A DNA stretch of 7,634 bases from an uncultured Clostridia bacterium (GTDB taxonomy: Bacteria; Bacillota; Clostridia; Christensenellales; Borkfalkiaceae), in NCBI GenBank assembly GCA_904501795.1, contig CAJGCK010000054.1, positions 1 to 7,634 of the forward strand, written 5' to 3'. Under the pieces are notes generated by a model, which did no database searches, had not been told where the DNA came from, and was given only the letters and a program-made list of their open reading frames with translations. Below, piece by piece: positions 1 through 7,064 of this stretch; positions within the stretch are counted from its first letter, which is position 1, and the number at the start of each line of letters is the position of its first letter. Made by a program: the position numbers and the translations under genes.

Positions 1-2
1 CC

Positions 3-1796
3 CTTTCTAAGTCTATAAGAGAATACAAAAAACCTTCTTTTTTAGCACCTCTTTTCATATCGCTTGAAGTAATTTTAGAGTGCCTTATCCCCTGGATTAT
101 GTCACTACTTTTAGAAGCGATGAATTTTCTTGCTAGAGATGGCGGGGCACTAAATCCACCAAGTAAAATTTTATCGTTTATTTTTGGAATTTTATCCCCA
201 ACAGGCACGCCTGAACTTATGCCGACGATTTTATTTTTCGGGCTATTGCTCGTTTTCGTTGCGCTATTATCTATGTCGTGTGGCGCGTTATCTGGTAGAT
301 TTTGCGCAATTGCTTCTTCCGGATTTGCAAAAAACCTTAGGAAAGATATGTTCCACAACATACAAAACTTTTCGTTTAGTAATATTGACAAATTCTCTTC
401 TTCTAGTTTAGTTACAAGACTTACTTCTGACGTTACTAACGTGGAAATGTCTTATATGATGATTATTAGAACGGCTATTCGAGCGCCGTTTATGTTGATA
501 TTCTCATTTGTAATGTCTTTCTCAATAAACTCTCGAATGGCGCTAATCTTTTTGTGTACCGTGCCTATTTTAGGCGTTGGTCTTGCACTAATTATGAGAA
601 AAGCTATTCCCTTCTTTAATAGAATTTTCAAAAAATACGATAAACTAAACGAATCTGTTGAAGAAAACATCTCGGGAATGAGAGTAGTTAAATCATACGT
701 TAGAGAAAAGCACGAAATAGAAAAGTTTAATAAAGCAAGCGAAAACGTTAAAAACGATTTTACTAAAGCCGAAAAAATTGTTGCACTTAACTCACCGTTA
801 ATGAATTTTTGCGTTTATACGGGTTTAATTGCGATGTACGTAGTTGGCTCGTCTCTAATAATTAGTTCGAAAGAAACGTTGCTAAAATGGACTGAACTTC
901 AAAGTTTTATGACCTATTCGTTTCAAATGCTATCATCTTTAATGATGCTTTCTATGATTATGGTTATGCTTATTATGTCGGTTGCTAGTGCGAAAAGAAT
1001 TGCAGAAGTAATTAACGAAAAATCTACTATAATCTCCCCCGAAAACGCGGTTACTGAAATTAAAGACGGAAGCATCGAGTTTGAAAACGTATCTTTTAAA
1101 TACAATGAAAACGCAGAAAAATTTGCTCTTTCTAACGTTAACTTAACTATAAAAAGTGGCGAAACGGTTGGTATTATCGGTAGTACAGGTAGCAGTAAAA
1201 CCACTTTAGTTAACCTTATTCCAAGGCTTTACGACGTTTCTGATGGCACTCTTAAAGTAGGCGGTGTCAACGTAAAAGATTACGATATTGATAAGCTTAG
1301 AGAAGCCGTTTCCGTTGTTTTACAAAAAAACGTACTATTCTCTGGCACTGTTAGAGACAATATGAAATGGGGCAACCAAAACGCCACCGACGACGAAATT
1401 AAACTTGCACTAAAACAAGCGCAAATTGAGAATATGGAATTAGACCGCTACATAGAACAAAGTGGCGCAAACGCTTCAGGCGGACAAAAACAACGACTTT
1501 GTATTGCAAGGGCGTTACTTAAAAATCCAAAAATTCTTATTTTCGACGATTCTACAAGCGCCGTCGACACTAAAACCGACGCTTTAATTAGACAATCGCT
1601 TAAAGAGTATATTCCTGAAACGACTAAGATTATTATCGCACAAAGAATTGCATCAGTGCAAGATGCGGATAAAATTGTTATTATGGATAACGGTTATATT
1701 ACCGACGTTGGAACTCACGAGCAACTTCTTGAAAATAACGAAATTTATAAAGAGTTATACTACTCTCAAAACAAAGCGAACAAGGAGGGCGAATAA
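3..1796 (+). CDS. Heterodimeric ABC exporter, degenerate-site subunit (TMD-NBD fusion), 5'-partial
   Basis: This is a half-transporter of the type IV exporter (MsbA/multidrug, COG1132) class, with an N-terminal six-helix membrane domain and a C-terminal ATPase domain. The frame stays open from base 3; the 32 codons before the ATG at 99 (for example PLFISLEVILECLIPWIM) look like a normal first membrane helix, so that ATG is internal and the true start lies just left of the window. Motifs in the ATPase domain: A-loop Tyr in FKYNEN; Walker A GSTGSSKT (1179-1202), with Ser where the last Gly is usual; Q-loop Gln at 1323-1325; signature SGGQ (1476-1487); Walker B ILIFDD, with Asp (1548-1550) in place of the catalytic Glu; and Gln (1641-1643) in place of the switch His. 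Asp and Gln at these places mark the non-catalytic subunit of TM287/288- and YheIH-type heterodimers. The substrate cannot be read from sequence. The gene ends 1 base before its partner starts. Confidence 0.93.
   Translation, partial: LSKSIREYKKPSFLAPLFISLEVILECLIPWIMSLLLEAMNFLARDGGALNPPSKILSFIFGILSPTGTPELMPTILFFGLLLVFVALLSMSCGALSGRFCAIASSGFAKNLRKDMFHNIQNFSFSNIDKFSSSSLVTRLTSDVTNVEMSYMMIIRTAIRAPFMLIFSFVMSFSINSRMALIFLCTVPILGVGLALIMRKAIPFFNRIFKKYDKLNESVEENISGMRVVKSYVREKHEIEKFNKASENVKNDFTKAEKIVALNSPLMNFCVYTGLIAMYVVGSSLIISSKETLLKWTELQSFMTYSFQMLSSLMMLSMIMVMLIMSVASAKRIAEVINEKSTIISPENAVTEIKDGSIEFENVSFKYNENAEKFALSNVNLTIKSGETVGIIGSTGSSKTTLVNLIPRLYDVSDGTLKVGGVNVKDYDIDKLREAVSVVLQKNVLFSGTVRDNMKWGNQNATDDEIKLALKQAQIENMELDRYIEQSGANASGGQKQRLCIARALLKNPKILIFDDSTSAVDTKTDALIRQSLKEYIPETTKIIIAQRIASVQDADKIVIMDNGYITDVGTHEQLLENNEIYKELYYSQNKANKEGE
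1782..1788 (+). promoter_or_regulatory. Strong Shine-Dalgarno site fixing the start of the second ABC subunit
   Basis: AAGGAGG lies 9 bases before the ATG at 1798, inside the last codons of the upstream gene. It decides the start: the reading frame is open back to an ATG at 1648, but using that would overlap the upstream gene by about 150 bases, and the extra residues have no resemblance to an exporter N-terminus. Confidence 0.85.
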
Positions 1797-1797
1797 T

Positions 1798-3762
1798 ATG
1801 TCGAGAGTTATGACTATGCCTAGAAATAAGACAACGCAAAAAGGACCTAGACCACAAGCTAAAAAAGGCACTCTTAAAAGACTTTTAGGTATGCTTTTAT
1901 CCAAAAACAAAGGTATGCTTATCGGCGCGTTTATTTGTATCGCAGTTAGCGCAACCACGGGAGTTTTTAGTTCTATTTTCTTACAAATGTTGCTAGAACA
2001 AATAGATATCGGTTTGGTTAAAGGATTGAGCGCTGTTTGGGCAGAATTAATTAAAATTTTTGTGCTTATGGGCGCGGTATATTTGTCCTGTACAGTATGT
2101 AACTTTATACAAACAAGAATAATGGCTACCCTAACCCAAAGGTTTTTACACCAAGTTAGAACTAGCGTGTTCAATAAAATGCAAACGCTACCTATTCGCT
2201 ATTTTGATTCACACTTAACGGGTGATATTATGAGTTCTTACACGAACGACACCGACGCTATTAGACAACTCGTTTCACAAAGTATCCCCCAACTTTTCTC
2301 GTCGTTAATAAGCGTTATAACCTTGGTTGTTATAATGTTTTCTAAGAGTATTTATTTAACCTTAGTTATCTTTTTCGGTGTTGCTTTAATTACTTTTGTT
2401 ACCAAAAAGGTTGGCGGAAAAAGTGCAAAGTTCTTCATTAAACAACAACGCTCACTTGGCGAAGAAGAAGGGTTTATTCAAGAAATAATTCAAGGTCAAA
2501 AAGTCGTAAAAGTTTTCGGCCACGAAGAAGAAACTAAAAACGATTTCGACACCAAGAACGAAGCGCTTTGCCACGACGCAACTATGGCACATACTTTCGC
2601 TAATATTTTGATGCCTATTATGGGAAATATAGGAAATTTATTATACGTTCTTCTCGCTTTCGTCGGCGGGCTTTTAATTGCGTTAAACGTTCAAAATCTA
2701 TCGATAACGGGCCTAGATCCCTTATATACGTCAACAGGTACCCTTTCGTTTTTGATTACTATTATTGCTTTCTTGCCTATTAGTAAACAATTTACAATGA
2801 ACGTTAGTCAGTCGTCGCAACAAATCAATTCTATTATTATGGGTCTTGCGGGCGCTTCTAGATTGTTTGAAATTTTAGACCAACCCTCTGAAACCGATGA
2901 AGGATACGTCACTCTCGTACGTTGCAAAATAGATGAAAACGGAAAAATTGAAGAGTGTAAAGAAAGAACAGGCTACTGGGCTTGGAAGCACCCACATAAA
3001 GCCGACGGCACGATTACTTATACTCAACTTAAAGGCGACATTCAAATGTTTGACGTTGATTTTGGTTACGTTAGCGACAAAATTGTTTTGCACGACGTTT
3101 CACTTTACGCAAAGCCCGGACAAAAGATTGCATTTGTTGGTGCAACAGGTGCTGGTAAAACTACTATTACCAACCTTATAAACCGTTTCTACGATATTGC
3201 CGACGGCAAAATTAGATACGATGGAATAAATATTAATAAAATTAAAAAAGCCGATTTAAGACGTTCTCTTGGCATAGTATTACAAGACACCAATTTGTTT
3301 ACGGGAACGGTTATGGATAATATTCGCTACGGAAGGCTTGAAGCAACGGATGAAGAGTGTATTGACGCCGCAAAACTTGCCTACGCGCACGATTTTATAT
3401 CAAGATTACCAAACGGATACAACACAATGCTTACTGCCGATGGTGCTAACCTTTCACAAGGTCAAAGACAACTCTTATCAATAGCAAGAGCGGCTGTTAA
3501 AAACGCGCCCGTTATGATTCTTGATGAAGCAACGAGTTCTATTGATACTAGAACTGAAGCGCTAGTTCAAAAAGGAACTGATAAGTTAATGGAAGGAAGA
3601 ACGGTTTTCGTTATTGCGCATAGACTTTCAACCGTGCAAAATTCCGACATTATTATGGTGCTTGAAAACGGTAGAATTATTGAACGTGGATCACACAAAG
3701 AATTAATAGAAAAACAAGGCAAGTATTATCAATTGTATACTGGCGCTTTTGAGTTAGAATAA
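1798..3762 (+). CDS. Heterodimeric ABC exporter, catalytic subunit (TMD-NBD fusion)
   Basis: This 654-residue half-transporter is the partner of the preceding gene. A basic N-terminus is followed by six predicted membrane helices (about residues 40-66, 83-107, 165-182, 185-204, 268-298 and 312-328) and an ATPase domain from about 413. The motifs are those of an active subunit: A-loop Tyr424, Walker A GATGAGKT (448-455), Q-loop Gln496, Walker B VMILDE with catalytic Glu577, and switch His608. Its signature is LSQGQ (552-556) rather than LSGGQ. In TM287/288-like exporters this subunit supplies the working Walker A/B, and its altered signature faces the dead site of the partner, so the two genes match. 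A stretch at about 371-412 between membrane domain and ATPase domain (two Cys, WAW, HPH) makes it longer than a typical ~580-residue half-transporter; I recall similar linkers in clostridial homologues. The stop overlaps the next start as TAATG. Substrate unknown. Confidence 0.95.
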   Translation: MSRVMTMPRNKTTQKGPRPQAKKGTLKRLLGMLLSKNKGMLIGAFICIAVSATTGVFSSIFLQMLLEQIDIGLVKGLSAVWAELIKIFVLMGAVYLSCTVCNFIQTRIMATLTQRFLHQVRTSVFNKMQTLPIRYFDSHLTGDIMSSYTNDTDAIRQLVSQSIPQLFSSLISVITLVVIMFSKSIYLTLVIFFGVALITFVTKKVGGKSAKFFIKQQRSLGEEEGFIQEIIQGQKVVKVFGHEEETKNDFDTKNEALCHDATMAHTFANILMPIMGNIGNLLYVLLAFVGGLLIALNVQNLSITGLDPLYTSTGTLSFLITIIAFLPISKQFTMNVSQSSQQINSIIMGLAGASRLFEILDQPSETDEGYVTLVRCKIDENGKIEECKERTGYWAWKHPHKADGTITYTQLKGDIQMFDVDFGYVSDKIVLHDVSLYAKPGQKIAFVGATGAGKTTITNLINRFYDIADGKIRYDGININKIKKADLRRSLGIVLQDTNLFTGTVMDNIRYGRLEATDEECIDAAKLAYAHDFISRLPNGYNTMLTADGANLSQGQRQLLSIARAAVKNAPVMILDEATSSIDTRTEALVQKGTDKLMEGRTVFVIAHRLSTVQNSDIIMVLENGRIIERGSHKELIEKQGKYYQLYTGAFELE

Positions 3763-4622
3763 TGAAGTGTACCCTATGCCCTAACAACTGCAAAGTTGAC
3801 AAATCGAATAGTAAAGGCTTTTGTGGAACTAACGGCGAAATTTTTATTTCCAAATATTATTTACACCCTTTTGAAGAGCCTGTTATTAGTGGAGAAAAAG
3901 GGTCGGGTACGGTCTTTTTTTGCGGGTGTTCGCTTAAATGTGTCTTTTGTCAAAATTTTGAACTTTCGCGTTCAATGAGGGGTAAAGTTATTTCCGAGGA
4001 AGAACTATCAAAGATTTTTCTTGAACTAGAAAAAATGGGCGCTACTAATATTAATTTAGTAAACCCCACCCACTATTCTGACAAAATTATTCAAGCACTA
4101 AAAATTTATAAACCGAAAGTCCCTATTGTTTATAATACTCACGGCTACGAAAACGAAAATGTTATTGACCTTTTAGATGAATACGTCGACGTTTATATGC
4201 CCGATTTAAAGTTTTATTCTCCATTTGTTTCCAAAAGATATGCAAATAAAGAGAATTATTTTGAAGTTGCTAGTAAAGCGATAAAACGTATGGCAAAAAA
4301 GCCTATTTGTTTTAACGAAAAAAATAATATGGTATCCGGAACGCTTGTTAGACATCTGGTTTTACCACAAAACGTTAACGATAGTAAAAAAATTATAGAC
4401 TGGTTTGTTGATAACGAATTGCATAAAAGCGCTTATCTATCTTTAATGAGCCAATACACTCCTTTTGGCGAGTTAGAAGCAGTTCCTGAACTAAAACGAA
4501 AAATTTCTAAGCGCGAATACGAAACGGTTTTAGATTACGCGATTTCAAAAAACATCACAAATCTTTTTTATCAAGAACTTGAAAGTGCTTGCGAAAATTA
4601 TATTCCTAGTTGGGATTTTTAA
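3762..4622 (+). CDS. pflX: PflX-like radical SAM protein (COG1313 family)
   Basis: This 286-residue protein resembles PflX, a radical SAM family named for similarity to pyruvate formate-lyase activating enzyme; its true reaction is not established. The radical SAM motif CSLKCVFC (CxxxCxxC; Cys56, Cys60, Cys63) should bind the [4Fe-4S] cluster that cleaves S-adenosylmethionine. An N-terminal cysteine set (Cys3, Cys6, Cys10, Cys21, followed by Gly) is typical of PflX proteins and may hold a second metal or cluster. Other family-like blocks are GSGTVFF, NLVNPTHY, MPDLKFY, VRHLVLP and QYTPFGE. Cys54 is an extra cysteine two residues before the motif, where I would expect Ser. The start ATG shares one base with the stop of the ABC gene and has no clear Shine-Dalgarno site, which suggests translational coupling. 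No glycyl-radical enzyme is next to it, so activation of one is not supported by context. Confidence 0.87.
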   Translation: MKCTLCPNNCKVDKSNSKGFCGTNGEIFISKYYLHPFEEPVISGEKGSGTVFFCGCSLKCVFCQNFELSRSMRGKVISEEELSKIFLELEKMGATNINLVNPTHYSDKIIQALKIYKPKVPIVYNTHGYENENVIDLLDEYVDVYMPDLKFYSPFVSKRYANKENYFEVASKAIKRMAKKPICFNEKNNMVSGTLVRHLVLPQNVNDSKKIIDWFVDNELHKSAYLSLMSQYTPFGELEAVPELKRKISKREYETVLDYAISKNITNLFYQELESACENYIPSWDF

Positions 4623-4629
4623 CAAATTA

Positions 4630-4658
4630 TTGATTATTAAGAGGTTTTGTGTTATATT
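4630..4658 (+). promoter_or_regulatory. Predicted sigma-A promoter for the SDR gene
   Basis: TTGATT (4630-4635) and TATATT (4653-4658) are separated by exactly 17 bases, and TG at 4650-4651 gives an extended -10. Transcription would start near 4665, leaving a leader of about 20 bases before the ATG at 4686. No terminator-like hairpin is seen between 4622 and here, so read-through from the upstream operon is also possible. In such AT-rich DNA chance matches occur, but spacing and extended -10 agree. Confidence 0.55.
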
Positions 4659-4675
4659 AAACTAAACTAATTTTT

Positions 4676-4681
4676 GAGGTG
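4676..4681 (+). promoter_or_regulatory. Shine-Dalgarno site of the SDR gene
   Basis: GAGGTG sits 4 bases before the ATG at 4686. The spacing is slightly short but usable, and this supports the chosen start, which places the Rossmann glycine motif at residues 7-14 as usual for the family. Confidence 0.7.
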
Positions 4682-4685
4682 AATT

Positions 4686-5459
4686 ATGAACTATGCACTA
4701 ATAACCGGCGCAACCGGTGGTCTTGGTCGCGCTTTTTGTGAAATTTATGCAAAAAACAAATACAACTTAGTTATTACGGGCACGAACGAAGAAAAAGTTA
4801 ACCAACTAAAAGATGAACTCGAAACAAAATTCGACATCAAAGTATTTGGCTTGGTTGCTGATCTTTCAAATGATAGCGAGTGTAGAAAAGTTTTTGAATA
4901 CACTAAAAACAACAAAGTTTTTATCCATTCTTTAATTAATTGCGCAGGATTTGGCGATAGATGTGATTTTAAGGATATGGACGTTGATACGCAACTTAAA
5001 ATGATTGCCGTTAACTGTTCTGCCCTTACCTATTTCACAAGAGTTTATCTAACGGATATGTTAGAAAAAAATTGTGGTGAAATATTAAACGTAGGCTCTA
5101 TTGCAGGGTTTGTTCCAGGTCCGTATATGTGTACTTATCACTCGACAAAAGCATACGTTTTAAACTTTGGTCAAGCGGTTTCACACGAACTAAGAAAAAC
5201 TAAAATAAAGTTCTTAACGTTATGTCCAGGGCCGTTTGAATCGGGCTTCGTTGCAAAAGCAAAAAACGACTACACATTTTCTAAAATTAAGCCTATACCC
5301 GCAATTAAAGTTGCTGAATACGGATACAAGATGCTTCAAAAGAGAAAACGCGTTGCAGTTGTTGGATTTAAAAATAAAGTTACAGTTTTTGCTCCTAGAT
5401 TTTTTACAAACAAATTCGTTTGCTCAGTAAGTGCGAAAACTCTTAAAAAAGGTGACTAA
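4686..5459 (+). CDS. Short-chain dehydrogenase/reductase (classical SDR, COG0300-like)
   Basis: This 257-residue protein is a cytoplasmic NAD(P)-dependent oxidoreductase of classical SDR length. Visible motifs are the cofactor-binding TGATGGLG (7-14), Asp59 in VADLS at the adenine-contact position, NCAG (85-88; usually NNAG), the active-site Asn110, the catalytic Ser138, and Tyr151 with Lys155 in YHSTK, then PGP (181-183) after the sixth strand. The residues after the second strand (TGTNEEK) do not clearly indicate NADH or NADPH. The C-terminal part (about 218-257, KRKRVAVVGFKNK, then a basic hydrophobic tail) resembles the DltE-like COG0300 group, where a membrane-associating tail is common. 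The substrate is unknown. It appears to have its own promoter at 4630-4658 and ends at a hairpin terminator, so it may be transcribed alone. Its neighbours give no firm pathway clue. Confidence 0.9.
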   Translation: MNYALITGATGGLGRAFCEIYAKNKYNLVITGTNEEKVNQLKDELETKFDIKVFGLVADLSNDSECRKVFEYTKNNKVFIHSLINCAGFGDRCDFKDMDVDTQLKMIAVNCSALTYFTRVYLTDMLEKNCGEILNVGSIAGFVPGPYMCTYHSTKAYVLNFGQAVSHELRKTKIKFLTLCPGPFESGFVAKAKNDYTFSKIKPIPAIKVAEYGYKMLQKRKRVAVVGFKNKVTVFAPRFFTNKFVCSVSAKTLKKGD

Positions 5460-5466
5460 AACTAAA

Positions 5467-5499
5467 TAAAAAGCCTGCATAAAAATGCAGGCTTTTTTT
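5467..5499. terminator. Bidirectional rho-independent terminator between convergent genes
   Basis: GCCTGCAT (5473-5480) pairs perfectly with ATGCAGGC (5485-5492) around an AAAA loop. A T-run (5493-5499) follows on the plus strand, and an A-rich run (5467-5472) gives a U-run on the minus-strand transcript; flanking A/T pairs can lengthen the stem. It should end the SDR transcript and the potCD transcript. Its right arm touches the potD stop codon (5498-5500), so the minus-strand hairpin starts almost at the stop. Confidence 0.92.
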
Positions 5500-7063
5500 A
5501 ATAGTCGATATTTTCAATCTTAACTACCTTATAACCTTTTTTTCTAGGTTTGTTTTGTTCGGTTGAAAAGTTTTTAACGAATATTTTATCCTTAAACTTA
5601 TATAACACGAAACATACAATCAAAATCACTATTAAACAAACGATTATAATTAAAACTGTGTCTGAAAAAGTTATTAATTTAACTTCGTTCCACATCTCGT
5701 TTATAAGCTCTAAATCTTCAGCGGAAAAATTTTCCATAACTGCACAACGCAAAATTGTTTTTTCATTAGCGTATTGCGCAAAAAGTTGGCGTTTGTATAT
5801 TCCCGCCTCTATCTTATAATCTTGATCTGTGCCGAAAAAGTATGACAAATCAAAAAGTTGCTTTTCTTCTTCATCATCAGGTGTTGCACCATATTTTTCG
5901 GACACGTATGAAAATACTTCATCACTCGCTATACAACTTGTGTAGCCGATATATTCCATATTCCTAATAACGTTGTCTGGGCTACAAATAAAATCTAAAA
6001 ATTTACTAACAACTTCTTCGTTGGCGTTCTTCGTCATAACCCAACCGTCAAACCAAACGTTACTGCCTTCTTCGGGAACGGCATAGTCAAGTTTAATCCC
6101 CGCTTCATCGCCTTCGTTTAACGCGGCAACGGCGTCTCCGCTCCATGCAAAGTTAACGTCAATTTTGCCCGATATTAAATCATTTTTACCTGAATCGACT
6201 TCGAATCCGTATAAGTTGTTTTTTAAATCAATTAAAACGTCTCCAACCTTTTTAACGGTTTCTTTATCCGTTCTGTTGAATATCTTGGCTAATTGAAAAT
6301 TGTAGTCTAAATCATTAAAATATCCATCTTGGTTATAATCTTGGATAACGCCGTCTCGCAAATCTTGTTTTAATTGCAACAACTCCTTTTCATATACTAT
6401 TGCAATCGCCATAATATAAGTATCTCTCAAACTGTCTTTAATAGTAATCTTTTTACTAAATTTAGAATCGTATAGATTGGACCAGTTTGTAAAATCTTCT
6501 TGGGTATAACCTTTATCGGCGTTATATATAAGCCCCATCGTACCCCACATGTACCCTATCGCATAGGCCTTGTCCTCGTTTGCAAGCCCTAAGTCCTTAA
6601 AAACGTTTTTAATATAATCCGAACCGTATTGTTTATAGTTTTGAGGAATAGTATATTCTTTTATCAAGTTTTCCTCTTTCATTTTTAAAATCATATACTC
6701 AGACGGACAAATAAGATCGCACGCATTAGGATTTTTTAATAGCTCGTTATACATTTCTTCGTTTGTAGCAAAAGTATAGTAATTAACGGTATATCCTGGG
6801 TTTTTTTCTTCAAAAACGTCTATAATGCCCATGTTGAGTTGAGCCCAATCGTAATGATCGAGAAGATAATCGGTTGCATCATCTTCGGTATCGTAACCTA
6901 AATCGATATAATCTTCCCAACTAAAAATATTAATAACCTTGTTTTCAACGCCTTCTGCTTTAGCTGTGGGAATAGTTCGAAAAGAAATCACCGAAAAAAG
7001 AGCTACAATAAACGATAACAGCAAGGCAAAAAAGCTAAAACTTTTATTTAATCGTTTTCTCAT
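5498..7063 (-). CDS. potD: Spermidine/putrescine-binding protein PotD with C-terminal membrane anchor
   Basis: This is the extracytoplasmic receptor of a polyamine ABC importer. It has 521 residues, against about 350 for E. coli PotD. A signal peptide (1-36, likely cleaved after AKA) has no lipobox cysteine. The binding domain spans about 42-465. Residues matching the E. coli polyamine pocket, as I recall it, are present: Trp49 and Tyr52 (WEDY), Ser121 and Tyr123 (PSEY), Asp210/Asp214, Trp307, Trp337 and Asp339 (WFD), and Tyr374 (IGY). Extra segments are an acidic insert at about 55-78 and a loop D-x-N-x-D-G-x5-D at 242-253. A hydrophobic helix (about 468-489) then a Lys/Arg-rich tail (490-521) predict a C-terminal membrane anchor with the tail in the cytoplasm, replacing the usual lipid anchor. 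Translation starts 1 base after the potC stop, from a good Shine-Dalgarno site. Substrate choice among polyamines is not certain. Confidence 0.92.
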   Translation of the reverse strand: MRKRLNKSFSFFALLLSFIVALFSVISFRTIPTAKAEGVENKVINIFSWEDYIDLGYDTEDDATDYLLDHYDWAQLNMGIIDVFEEKNPGYTVNYYTFATNEEMYNELLKNPNACDLICPSEYMILKMKEENLIKEYTIPQNYKQYGSDYIKNVFKDLGLANEDKAYAIGYMWGTMGLIYNADKGYTQEDFTNWSNLYDSKFSKKITIKDSLRDTYIMAIAIVYEKELLQLKQDLRDGVIQDYNQDGYFNDLDYNFQLAKIFNRTDKETVKKVGDVLIDLKNNLYGFEVDSGKNDLISGKIDVNFAWSGDAVAALNEGDEAGIKLDYAVPEEGSNVWFDGWVMTKNANEEVVSKFLDFICSPDNVIRNMEYIGYTSCIASDEVFSYVSEKYGATPDDEEEKQLFDLSYFFGTDQDYKIEAGIYKRQLFAQYANEKTILRCAVMENFSAEDLELINEMWNEVKLITFSDTVLIIIVCLIVILIVCFVLYKFKDKIFVKNFSTEQNKPRKKGYKVVKIENIDY

Positions 7064-7064
7064 T

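Noticed and set aside
99..101. ATG at 99 as the start of the first ABC subunit
   Set aside because: The upstream codons to the window edge are open and encode a normal first membrane helix, so the gene is cut by the edge and this Met is internal.
1648..1797. An upstream in-frame ATG that would extend the second ABC subunit by 50 residues
   Set aside because: It overlaps the end of the first ABC gene, and the added residues look like an out-of-frame translation. AAGGAGG is ideally placed for the ATG at 1798.
1755..2174. A 139-codon open frame on the minus strand within the second ABC gene
   Set aside because: It lies antisense to a clear ABC membrane domain, shows no family motif and looks like a shadow of the plus-strand coding frame.
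3760..3764. TAATG as a programmed frameshift joining the ABC subunit and the radical SAM protein
   Set aside because: There is no slippery sequence or hairpin, and both proteins are complete with normal ends. Stop-start coupling explains it.
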